From contig JAALGZ010000026.1 of the NCBI GenBank assembly GCA_015227615.1, positions 1-64,000 on the forward strand: a stretch of DNA of 64,000 nt. Direction: 5' to 3'. Source of the stretch: Labyrinthula sp. Ha (lineage: Eukaryota > Sar > Bigyra > Labyrinthulida > Labyrinthulaceae). How positions within the stretch are numbered: position 1 is the stretch's first letter; every line of letters begins with the position of its first letter. The position numbers and the translations under genes are program-made. The notes under the pieces are model-generated. The model did no database searches. It was not told where the DNA came from and was given only the letters and a program-made list of their open reading frames with translations. Below, piece by piece: positions 44,801 through 56,000 of the stretch.

Positions 44801-46625
44801 ATAATATATATTCAAAGTGGGTTAAACTTCATCTAATACAGATATGGGTTCAAGGAAGAAAGGTAAAGAAAATTCCAAGTTGTTTCAAACATCGTTCAAG
44901 GATCCAAGACAACGGAAAGTTCAAGATTAATTTATTCAAACAAAAACAAAAACATATGAGTTTAAGAGATAAGGGAAACTAAAAAATTATTATTACTATA
45001 GAACTATGATATTTTCTACTAGCTTTAAACTGCTTAAGTTTCAAATTTAACTTTAACAGAAATCTAAATCTTTTCAATTTCAGTATTCGAAATTAATTGT
45101 ATTAAGCTTCTAGTAAAGTTAGTTCAAGTATGTATTTATTAACGTCTACAAATATTTTAACGTTTCTAGGTTCAAGCCATGGAAAAAGATTTAAATCCAT
45201 CCTCATTTTCACCGAGGGCCAAGTGGGGAGGGAGGACCGAATCATGGGGCCATATTTAAAGACGCAGGGATCATGAAGGACTCCCTGTTATGCTAGGATA
45301 GGGAAGATTCGTATTTTAATATCTTTAGTTTTTACTATTTACTTGGTACTTTCTAGTGCACTTCAATGTTATAACAATGAGATATTTCTTATTTAGGTTC
45401 GTTTCCTATGTTATATATATATAGCTATACAATATCGAGTTATAAAATTAGAATAGCAATATCGTATTCCTGTAGAGCAGAGAACACGTTGATCAACAGA
45501 AAAGATCAACCTAAAATAGTACAGATTTGTTTTCAGTTGTATACTTATTATACTTATTATCTGTTCATATTATTCAAGCAAATTATATTTAATACCATTC
45601 TACTAATAAGTTACACATCTAACGAAGCTATATCACTATTTACTTATATTTCTTTCTGAGTTGCTCATTATATTGCATTAAAAGAAGTAATAATCTATTA
45701 CCTCGAGGAACTTTACAAGCTGTATTGGTTAAAGAACAAGAAATTTTCATCAAGCTAACATTTTATAAAAAGGTTTTAAAGCCTATATTTTTACAACTTT
45801 AGCATAGACCTACCCCCACTCCTCAAAGCTATAGAATGAGGTTCAAAATACATTCCTAACCTCCTCTATATTTTGTCTATGGGGAATCGCGATTCTACGT
45901 ATTATTGATTTTGACGAAGTATGATGAAAAAAAATTGTGAGATCGATTGAGCAAACCAAATTAAGTGGAATTCTTACTCCGAAGTAAAAAAAAACTATTC
46001 CGCAAAATGGATAAAAATATTTATTCACTAAAAAATGAATAGGTATAAAATATAAGAAAAATATAAATATGTTTAATGTCGTAATGTATTGTGACGCATT
46101 ATATGGGATATTAAGGACTGGGCATTGTAGGTCCGTGTATATACTTAAGCTCAATGACCAAATATTATTATGCAAAAGTAGTAAAGATAAAATAATAACT
46201 AAAAGTTTAATTGAGGTCAAAATAGTATCATTTTCACTCACATTAATACAAACAAAATAGGTGAAAATAAAATGGAAGTTTCTCGACTTGATTATGCATA
46301 ATAAAATGTTATTGAAAACAATCAAAGTGCTGTTAAAAGGTTAGCAATCACAAGTCCCTGCAACGCAATTAAACAGCCTAAAATAGATCAATAATCTATG
46401 AAACAGGTAATTATGGACAAGAAACGGGTTGTTGAATATATTTTAATAGATGTTACTGATGCTGATGTAGTAACGAAACCTCTTTAAAGAAGTGGATTAT
46501 TAAGAATAAGGATAAGTGGTTGTTTAACGAAGTTGTTAAGAAAGATAAATAAGAGAAGAATAACAAGTTATACGAAAATATTAAAACTTTATATTTAAAA
46601 AATAAGGAAGGAAGCGGGGTTGTGT
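41830..46625 (+). mobile_element. Ty1/copia fossil B (broken)
   Basis: Landmarks in order. A protease-like LVLDSGGNCHVC-type stretch is at about 41850. Integrase text QGFEFVNWYAIQFCQEFCIT followed by a decayed P.....ER-like region is at about 42650-42790. A terminal DADVVTKPL at about 46455-46490 matches the copia ADI.TKPL end. A purine-rich tract (GGAAGGAAGCGGGG) at about 46605-46620 would precede a 3' LTR, but no partner LTR was found. Between about 44400 and 46300 other sequence seems to be inserted. Very old, with dozens of interruptions. Confidence 0.6.
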
Positions 46626-47888
46626 GTTTCAAGAGTTTTTATTTGTTATATAATGTTTATTCGTTAGTATGTTTTACAGTTTCTTATCCGTTAGGAGTGT
46701 GTCTTGTTGATTGAATGGAATAGCTTCCAGGCTTAAATAATAAAAAATATAATACTAATTTTTGACAACATCAAATAGAGAGAAGAAATTGGAAGCTTAG
46801 ATAATACTCTGGTTTACAAGATCATGTAGATATTATGACCATGTCCTCAGCTAGAAATATGTTTTCTTAATAAAGAAATAGAATCTTAAGAAAAAAATGG
46901 ACAAAAATAATAAAAGATTATAAAGGCCAAACCCATGGAAGAGCAATAAAAATTATCCTAAGAAACAAGTGAATGAAAGAAAAATTATAATAGAAAAGAG
47001 CTAGACTAAAAGAAAGGTATGGATGCAGTAGCATGTTAAATATGCAATTTCAAAATTCAGTTAGTAAAGAGCTGATAAGAAAAATATTGAAAATTAAGAA
47101 ATGGAAAATATCATTTTCAATATTCTTCGTATTTTCACACAGTCCTGATGCAGAGAAGCTAATTGTACACAGTCAGAGAATACAGATGAAGGCGCCAAAG
47201 AATATGTCACCGCTGTTGCAGAAAAATAAAAACCAGCATATTATTGAACAGAAGATGACAGAGGATAATTGATGAGGCCTGAAAGATTTCCAGAACTTTT
47301 CTGATAGATAGGCGCACAGTTGGATTATTGATGTTCCAGCAGGAAGATGAAGAAACATATATTGGGGCGTAACTTGCTTCGGGTGCCGAGGCTGAGACCG
47401 ATTCTGCACCACCCAAGCCCAGGCCCATCTACTCATCGAAATTAATCCCATAACCTGTACTGAATCGAGAGTAAAAGTCAATACTAGGCATCAGATTTTA
47501 TAATAATTATTAATAATAATTTGATTATTGTTTTGATTCTGATTATCAGTAGGAGAACTCAGATATTGATTAGTATCAAGTGATTCTGATTTTGTTCTGA
47601 CTATCAAGTGATTTTCAATAATAAAAAAAATGGTTGGTAAATTATTAGAATTAATAAATACGAAGAATTTGGGCAAAATTTTTATAGATAAATTATCATT
47701 AACTAAAATCCGATTTCTAGAAAGGAAACACCCATAATACAGAGAACAAAAGGCATGAATGCAATAGCCGAGTTGTTTCCTTGACTTCTCCAGAAACCCC
47801 TATTCTTAAGTAACTCTAGATTTAATTTTCAAACAATATGCGATATAATAGATGTTAATTGCGATGAAAGAGATATGTATATATACAT

Positions 47889-47907
47889 CTCTCTCTCTCT
47901 CTCTCTA
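47889..47907 (+). repeat. CT dinucleotide microsatellite
   Basis: About nine CT units. Confidence 0.9.
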
Positions 47908-48245
47908 TGTAATATCAAAGAACGAGCCCAATAGTGCAAATTGACCTTTCAGGGCTAGGAGCTCTTTGGTGCTACCTCAAAGCTGTGGGTAATAGATTAG
48001 GTTATTATTCTTAGTGGCGAGGAATTTGACGATTTCGCGCCGAGTTTCATAGACAAAAAGATTTAAATAGCTCCACAGCAGTTTACTGAAACTTAGGAAA
48101 TATGCTCTACTCTCTTTTATTGTCTTCGTCTTAATTATGTAAATAAAAAATATTAAATTCATTTTGACAACGTAATCATGTAGTATAAAGTTTTGAAAGT
48201 GATGGGGAGAAGAAACCGCCGAGAGCATATTCTAAAACTCACAGG

Positions 48246-48325
48246 AAAAAAGATGCAAAAGCGTGAGAAGAAATACGAAATATAGAAAAAAGACGCAAAA
48301 GCGCGGTAAGAAATATGAAGTATAG
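48246..48325 (+). repeat. 40-bp tandem duplication
   Basis: Copies at 48246-48285 and 48286-48325 share AAAAAAGA.GCAAAAGCG, AAGAAATA.GAA.TATAG and differ at a few positions. Confidence 0.85.
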
Positions 48326-48353
48326 AAATAAGAGATAATCTATGTAGAAACTG

Positions 48354-50340
48354 TTGGGGGTTTCTATGTGGTTCACCATTTGCAAGATTTTATTTTTTTT
48401 GTCTTACCGAATTATTCAATGTTAAAGCAGATGTCTATGGAAACTATATTACCAAGGTAAGAAAATCACCAAAGAGGTATATGAGAAGTATGTAATACCA
48501 ACTCATCCTACATTTTTTCATCATTGATATCAAGCACGGAAAGCCGACCTTAAGTTGTTTATTCAATAAGCATAAAAGCTTAAAATAAACAGCTGTATTT
48601 GTTTTGTGTGTTAATCTATAGAAACGAATTAGAAACTGTGTTTCTACAACTACCAAATGCTCAAGTTGAGAATAAGGAAAAGCTCAGAGTATTGAAAACG
48701 GTATGCTCCATCTATAGACCATGTGAGTCGGTAATAATCTGGTATCAGACTGTAACTAAAGTGTTTGAATTTTCTGAGTTAGCATCACTGGTACTTGAAA
48801 GATGTGTACTTTACTGGAGAAAGGATGGAATAATTAGTTAAAGCTATTAGTTCTTCCTTAGGTGACTTATCTGTTACACGCTTGCGAGAAAAGAAAGATC
48901 AAGTTCTTCGAAAGACAAATGAAGGGTAAATTAAAATTAAAAAGTCTAACTGAAGTTGAAACCTTCCTTGGGTTGAACATGAAGAAAAATAAGATGTATG
49001 TGTTGAATAACATCTATCGAAAATACTTGAAAATATATATAAGAAGCTCTGATTGGATGATTTGAAATCTAATGGAGCCCCTATAACGAAGAATGAAATA
49101 GATATTATTGGAGATAAGTTACTGTCTGACCATGGGTTACACTAACAAAGTATTGGAACCGTGAAATATTTGGCAACCTTCCATAGGTCAGAGTTAGCGT
49201 TCAAGGCACATTTCTCATAGAAAACCTAGCAAGTCAATGGAGAACACACTGAAAAGTTCAGGAAAGCCGTGACTTCTTTGCTTCAATACAGAAATCTATA
49301 GTTAAAGGAGGTGCAAAAGAGGTGAATAGAGTCACTACGCTTGTTGATACGGGTATTACGACTGGTGAAGGTAGACCTTTAGTAGCTGGCGCATGTCTAT
49401 TTCTGCATAACATCCTGATAAGCGTTAAAGCCAGAAAAAACGGGATAGTAACAGAAAGTGGAACTGAAGCAGAATATATGGGTTACTCAATCAGTTAAGA
49501 ATGCGAAGTTTGTAGTTGTGTTGTTAGAAGAGCTGACATCAAAGTTTGAAGTAGAAATATAATGTAATTGCAAATGGGGAATTAGGATTCTGAAATATGG
49601 AAATTGTTAGTCCTGCGTCGATATATAGCAGTGACTAACGCGTATTTGTAGTATAATTCAGTTCAAATACTAGCCACTTGTAATAATTAGGTCGTATCGA
49701 AACTGGCCGGGATATTTTGAGCACTTGTAATAGCCGTTTGCAATATGACATTACTGTTTGTATTAACCGTGAACCAGTGAAAAAAGAAAGAAAATTCATA
49801 AGGCCTCAAGTTTATTATAAAGAGGATTTTACATGCTTTATTGGGATTTATACTACAAATTGTTATATATTTACTTTACTTATCTATTTACTTTATATAT
49901 CTACGCTCTCTACTCTTCACTTTGTTATATTCTCTTCAATTCGTGTACACAAATTTTACACTGTTTCGATCTGGATTTAACTTAGTTTCCTATAGATCGG
50001 TGGAACAATTAAAATGTAGCTGGAAGGAGAAAAAAAATTGGAAATACTTTGTAAGTTTGCTGATCAAGAAGAAAAGAGAATGAAGACCAGACTTGCATGC
50101 ATATTTAGTGAAGAAAACGTAGCTGATATGTTTGGAATATAGGCAATAACAATGAGTTCGAATAAAAAAAATATAACGTGCGGAGATGAAAAGAATAAGG
50201 GGAGGTGTTGGTATTATAGTTTGGTTCATAATATGCTGCCGCCGTAGTTTCAGGGTGGTATCTAAGGCATAGCTATTGAGAAAACATAACAAACTCAACT
50301 ATGTTGTGTGGTTTTTAGGGTTCTCAAAAATTTTTGTAGA
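48354..50340 (+). mobile_element. Ty1/copia fossil C (broken, truncated)
   Basis: Copia RT text: NELETVFLQLPNAQ, KLRVLKTVCSIYRPCESVII then a W (48600-48760), and LKLKSLTEVETFLGLNMKKN with YVLNNIYRKYLK (48920-49040). A terminal ACIFSEENVADMFGI at about 50090-50145 is the copia ADI-type end. It is followed by a polypurine tract (AAGGGGAGG) and a TGTTGG start of a probable 3' LTR at 50213. A TGTTGG at 48354 with weak similarity may be what is left of the 5' LTR. About 49640-50050 seems to be foreign insertion. Internally deleted, with many interruptions, old. Confidence 0.6.
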
Positions 50341-50634
50341 TTTTCGTCTCATTCTGTCGCCTTAACTTTGACAAAATTGATCGGCGTCCTATGTAAAGAA
50401 TTTTCTTTCTTCTTCAGAACTTCGCCTTGTTTGAAAGAGAAAATGAAACTCTAACGGTATAGTAACAATAGTAGACAGCACGAAATACCAAATAAGAAAG
50501 AAGACGATTCAAAGCATCATATTCAAATATAACTAAACTCATTTATTTAAACAAGTCGGCTTATTAAATAAATAGATAGAATTAACAAACAAAGAGATAG
50601 AGATAAACGAGAACCAACACTGGGAAAATAAAAA

Positions 50635-51756
50635 ATGTTGGAATCAGTTATTCATCCGAAAGAAGAAGTGGAAATCTTCGTCGAGTTTAAAACAGCCAAA
50701 ACAAGCCCAGCAAGTGTTAAAATCTCTGAAAAACTATTGAAACTAAAAGTTCCTTATTTTAAAAATACATGGACAAAGCTAATGGAAAACATAGAAACTT
50801 CTCCTAAGGAGTTTATTTTTGAAGATGCGACTGAAGAAACTTTCAAGTATTTGAAATCCTTCGTCCAAAACGAACCTTTGAAGAACATCCCAATGGAAGA
50901 AAAGTTCAAGTGTCTTCAACTCGCTCAGTTCTTATGCATCATAGCCTTGGAATGGGAGATTCTTAACAGCTTGACATGGAAATCAAACTGTTTGCAAGAA
51001 GCCTTCATTCAATCGGAATCAGTACTTAATTTGAATGCAAGAAATATGTTTTGTATTCTTAGGAAAATACAAAAACTTCCAGGAATTTTTTCTCAACCTG
51101 TTCTACAAAAAGTTTCAAAATGGGCTGAACGAAAGGTAGCAGCTACTTCATCTGTTGAATCTATACTTCAACTTCTCGATTTATCCAAACTAGATGCTTC
51201 AAGTCTCCTTCAGCTGCAAAAGGTGAATTTAGTTTCTGAAGAACTTGGAGTAAAAACTTCTTTGTCTAATTTTCATACCAATAGTCATAAGGTAACAGTT
51301 TTGATCTTTTCAGGAAATGAAAAAGCATCAATTCCATATGTGGGACCTGAAAAGTCTATTTTAGTGTATGGATGTTCATTTCAAAGTGGATTTCCTTTAA
51401 GATCTTTTGTAGGTGACTATGCAGATGTTTTAGGAGCTTTTGCCGATGTTGAAAAATTTCATTGGAGAGAAACATTCAGTGTAGAAGAAAAATTATCGAC
51501 TTTAACCGGATCTAGTCAATACGCAATAGCTCCATATTTGGATTTTTATTGTTCAGGAAGTGAATTTAAAATTGAGCTTGAGGATGAAAAGGTTTTTCAG
51601 CAAAAGTTGGAGTGGGATGTTGAACTAGAACCTTTTGTATTTGTTGTTATTCCTGGTGATGATATTCTTCCCGTGAATCAAATGTTAATGAAAAAGAACT
51701 ACTCGAAGAAAAAACCGAGATATGTTCCAAGGGATAAAACTTTTTATGTTATGTAA
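50635..51756 (+). CDS. BTB/POZ-like protein
   Basis: A 373-residue intronless protein. Residues about 10-108 have the order of a BTB/POZ domain: VEIFVEFKTA at the first strand, KISEKLLKLKVPYFKNTW (the S..L...S.YF...F segment), FIFEDATEETFKYLKSFVQN (the ..D.....F..LL.FIY segment) and KFKCLQLAQFLCIIALE (the A..LL..A..Y....L helices). Residues 115-205 are helical, like the BACK region after BTB. The remainder (about 215-373) has beta-rich text with no recognised repeat. BTB proteins dimerise and often serve as substrate adaptors for cullin-3 ubiquitin ligases; that role is only a family-level guess here. Convergent with the EGF-7TM gene, 137 bp apart. Ends in TAA. Confidence 0.8.
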   Translation: MLESVIHPKEEVEIFVEFKTAKTSPASVKISEKLLKLKVPYFKNTWTKLMENIETSPKEFIFEDATEETFKYLKSFVQNEPLKNIPMEEKFKCLQLAQFLCIIALEWEILNSLTWKSNCLQEAFIQSESVLNLNARNMFCILRKIQKLPGIFSQPVLQKVSKWAERKVAATSSVESILQLLDLSKLDASSLLQLQKVNLVSEELGVKTSLSNFHTNSHKVTVLIFSGNEKASIPYVGPEKSILVYGCSFQSGFPLRSFVGDYADVLGAFADVEKFHWRETFSVEEKLSTLTGSSQYAIAPYLDFYCSGSEFKIELEDEKVFQQKLEWDVELEPFVFVVIPGDDILPVNQMLMKKNYSKKKPRYVPRDKTFYVM

Positions 51757-51893
51757 ATACTAACAATTTTGTAAACACATTATTTCTCTTATAGCTTTTG
51801 GAGGTTATCTCAAGCTTTCCAAATAGAAGTTTTCATTTCAACTTGTGTTTTTATAGAAAATATAATAACAGAATATAAATAGCTATCGTGTTT

Positions 51894-53086
51894 TTACGGA
51901 CTTAGTGCTCTATCTTTTGTTATATCAACACTCTTTGATATTTTCTTTTTGGAAATAGGTTGCATACCTTTTTGTAAGAATGAGTTTTCTTTTGACTGCT
52001 GGTACTTAAAAGATTCATTTCTCAACATAATCTTTCTAAATCCTTTTGCTCGTGAGTCTGACAAATATTGCAGTACAGAAAAAGTTATAAAAAGAACAAG
52101 AGAGTTTCTAATTATTTGTGCAACTGTCAAAGGAAAGTTAAAACTTCCCTCCTTTGGAACAATAAACTGAAGACTTTCTGGATCCTCAACAATTAATAAT
52201 AAAATAACAATAGGAATATTCAAGATCTCAAACAGTGTGAGAGAAAAAACCATGCGATGAAATACTTTTCTCAGAAGTAATCCTTGAATTTTTAAATCTT
52301 CTGAATTAGTTGAATCTAAGAGATTTTGAAATTTTTGTCGTGCGAAGATAAATATTATAATTATTATCATATAAAATGGAAAACTAATAATATATGAAGC
52401 ATAAATATCTGTTGTGTTGAGAATGAAAAGAGTAAGAATTAAAGGCAAAGAAAATTGAAAAACAAGAATAAGTTTTCTTATTCTATTGTATTTCTCTTTC
52501 TCTGTTTGAGTAATAGTCCCAGTATAACTGAATTTAAACCATAAAAGACTAATATGAAGAAACAGAAAAATAAGAAGACAAAAAAAAATATTGACTGAAA
52601 TATCTCGTGTAATTGAAAATTTCCCTGTATGAGTTTTATTACCTTTTGTTGAATCGTCTCCATAGTCGTTAGGATTAAGAACATTCAAAACTGTAAATAG
52701 TTCTGAAAGCGTTAGGGTAAGAGGTAAAAGAACAGTCAAGATTATCAAAAGCCCCTTTGCAATAAATATTTCGTTTGGTATTTCTATCTTTGGTAGAATT
52801 TGAGTGCTGTATCCTATTAACACTGTTTTTTTTCTCTGCTTTGTTTTTTCGTGTTGAACAAATTGAGAAAGTGCGAATTTAATCAAGTAAAGTGAGATAG
52901 CAGTCGTAAGTACAGCAACAAATATTAGAATATAGCTCTGTACTCCAAGCTTATCACAATCCTTGCCTTTCCAACCATAGCTAAAATTATTTGGGAAGAA
53001 ATTCGGTACTAGGTGTGACAAGCACAATATCCTTCGTAACACTTTTCACCAGTGCTGCAGTCAGTGCTAACTAGACATTTGCTCAT
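51894..53086 (-). CDS. EGF-like domain fused to seven transmembrane segments (spliced)
   Basis: Two exons, 53086-53010 and 52980-51894, join across a 29-nt intron into 387 residues. Splicing completes an EGF-like domain with six cysteines (C4, C10, C16, C21, C23, C34) in the classical spacing x5, x5, x4, x1, x10, ending GWKGKDC. Seven hydrophobic segments follow at about 42-62, 102-122, 152-174, 196-213, 222-239, 268-290 and 314-333, then a basic, serine/lysine-rich cytoplasmic tail. An extracellular EGF module on a 7TM body suggests a receptor or adhesion protein at the plasma membrane. No GPCR signature motif was recognised. The start is uncertain. There is no signal peptide after the ATG at 53086, and TTTAG just upstream (to 53096) looks like an acceptor, so a further 5' exon is likely. 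Confidence 0.75.
52981..53009 (-). other. 29-nt intron in the EGF-7TM gene
   Basis: GTACCG donor and TTTTAG acceptor on the minus strand. Phase 2. Excision shifts the frame from one that ends in TAG to the long membrane-protein frame and gives a complete six-cysteine EGF pattern. Confidence 0.65.
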
Positions 53087-53099
53087 TGGAGGTTGCTAA

Positions 53100-56000
53100 A
53101 GAACTCTTGCTTTCTATTTCCCAACTAATAGTTTTTAATAATTATTCCGATGGGTGGACTTCGGAAGATACTATTTCTATGTTTCCAACTTTTCGAGCAT
53201 AGAGTTATAGTAATAGTCCCCAATTGAACTGGCTCTGGTTTCAAAGTAGTATTTCAATAATCTTGAATCTCGAAATATCGAACCATGTATTGATTCAGCA
53301 TCATTACGGGAATCTTCCGGAAGGACACAAATGTGATATCATGATTTACATATTTTATATTATTGATATATCAAGGGAAAACAGGCTCAGGGCGCAAAAT
53401 ACTTAACAACTTATTCTTGACAAGAGCAGGGAGTGATTTCTCCTATCCATGTAATCTAAAGTGAAGACCTGAACGTGAGGCCAGAAGAAGTATATGAAGG
53501 TCAAAAGACAACACCTGTGTCCAATCTAAGTGTTGTCCTTGTTTTTATTCGATGGGTCTCAAGCTACCTAACAATGCATGTAAGCTTTGGTCGAATGTTC
53601 TGAAGCCAGGGAAGCCTTCCTGTGCTATCCCTAGAGAAGTTAAACTGAGACTAAGTCAAAGGGACATGTTGCTGCCAACTGAGAATAGTTTAAGCTAGAT
53701 ACCCAGATGGCACCTCGAAGGAGCAACGTCATTTAAATTTAAGAACTGGATAGCTGTCTCTATCTCTAACTTCGTTAACAGGTACATATAATTTTCACTA
53801 TTTCCTAGGAAGGATGATCTTTTGTCACAGAACCTTAATAATCTTAGAGAATAGTATTTGAGAGCTCAGATACAAATTAATTTCTTCGAAATACTATTAC
53901 GAATACATATCAGTCTAGTTGAGTCCACCAATCAACATTAGGCAACTACAAAGCCCTTAAGACTTAAATAACATAAAAGAAATATAAACGCTAGAAACTC
54001 ACAGGTAATAAACAGAACATAATACTCTAACTGGATGCTTAAGCTTCTCGGTTGCCACTCAGACTATGGGTTCAATAGCAAAGAGGGTTTCAAGACATTT
54101 AATTAGGTCGACAACGGTAATATTTACTGAACTTACAAATCATATGGAAATCACAGAACCGAGGAGTAATAAAAACAACTACGGGTAGTAAATTTCTGGA
54201 GTAAGTTTTAGGACCTAAATGCTGGCATTGGCAGGAAATTTCTGAATGAGAGGCTCCTACCAGTAGGAAAAGCAAAGTCTCCACCATTTGCTAAGAGATC
54301 ACGTTATATCTAGATCGAAGCTTAAAGATTGCTCTGGTCCTTTCAGTAAAACTGTTTAGTAGCGATGATACCATGAGAAGCCTTAGTGTTTTCCTCATAT
54401 TTTTTTCAAGTGCTATTCACCGAAAGTAGCTCTAGAAAAATTAAGCAAGAGATGCTTCTAGAGTCATAATAACAGCTTATGAAAACTTGTTCATTGAAGA
54501 CGTCACTCTCATACATGGTAAATATAAGGCCGGTCAAAAACTTCCAAATCCCACTAATCAGCAAGGGGGAAATATTACACACAAGAAGATGGTTGCTCTG
54601 CCAATAAGTGAAGGTGTCCATGCACTACTTGACTGACGTGTGTATTCCTGGACCCTATGATCATCTTGGACATTGGCCTTGTATTGTAATATAGTTGACA
54701 TAAATATACATATATCGGTTTGACATAATTAAGATCTAGTCGTTAATGATTTAATTACTACGCACTTTTGAATTCACTTGCTAAGCAAGAAAGACAAAGG
54801 TGATAATAGTCAGACATGTCAATAGTTTAGAGGTTCTAAGAAAAATTATGGTTTTTTCGTAAATAACCTTCAAATAGACTTATAAACAAAGAACAGGTAG
54901 AGATGATTCACAGTGCAATAAGACAATAGAAATAACAGGAATTTAAATATTTTAAGAGCTTTGAGTATGTTAGAAAAGGCCAAAACGAGGGCCTTTACGG
55001 ATCACAAGTTCTACTTGGGTACGATATGAGTAATTGCCCAAAAATTCCAGATAGTAATTAATTGGTTATAATCAAGGTTTTTCAAAAGTTTCCATTTAGC
55101 TTCATTACCATCCTTAATAAGAGGATGAGTTTTAGTTTGAAAATGCTCAAATCTTAATGGAAGAATTTTTCTCGACCAGCTCCAGTGATCATAATGCATA
55201 CTAAAAAGAATGACTTTATAAATAACTATACCATCATAACAGTTTGGAATAAAAATTATTGTTAAGTACATGTTTTGTTCCCATTTTACTTATGGGAGTG
55301 CTGTTATTTGTCTCGGCATAAAATCTGACCAAAATCCTTAGAACCCTTTGCTTTGAGCGCTTAGCAAAATCTAGAATCACAGGATTTAAGCTCTGGTGTG
55401 CGGTTGTTTACTTTTTTCTCTATGATTTACCCTCCATGACATCTGCTTTTTTCTAGTGTAGCATCATAGAATAAATTTTGATGGTTACTATAATGTGTTG
55501 ATAAGAATTCTGTATCCTTCTTACATCACGCTTCAAAACTCTTTCGTAAAATGCTTGGCTACAACTTTAGGCGCATATAGTTCTAGAAACTGATTTAACT
55601 CCTAAAAAGAGTCTTAAACCAGATTCTGTTATAAATCAACACCTTCCTTAATCTTGTCTTAGCAACGGAAAGATGAATGCTGGAAAGTAGATGAGACTGG
55701 ATCTTAAACATCCTTCCTATTAGCACTATCCTGTCCTCATGATTTACTGAGCAGGTAAATTATATTGTTAATGGTGTATCGTGCCATTTATTCTATCGAT
55801 AGGACATGGGACCCTTTGTGTTGTGAAAGATGTGATCTTAAGCTAAGTTCGTAGGTATATTTTGACAGCGTAAATTATCGTAAAGGTGCATAATGCTGAG
55901 GTGTTTAACTCAACATCATGTAATTAAATCCTGTTGCTTTGAGATTTTTATAATTAATATCTATGAACACATAATTTCGCATCAAAACACGATTTAACTT

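Larger units (their letters stand above)
46630..48340. other. Intergenic, no gene seen
   Basis: AT-rich DNA with a CT microsatellite and a short tandem repeat (listed separately). No gene supported. Confidence 0.45.

Noticed and set aside
45843-46325. 160-codon minus-strand frame of hydrophobic residues
   Set aside because: Lies antisense in the copia fossil B region; the composition reflects AT-rich DNA and not a membrane protein.
47173-47481. 102-codon minus-strand frame
   Set aside because: No recognisable domain; overlaps other chance frames on both strands.
48246-48325. Possible CRISPR-like or satellite array
   Set aside because: Only two 40-bp units in direct tandem without spacers; a simple local duplication.
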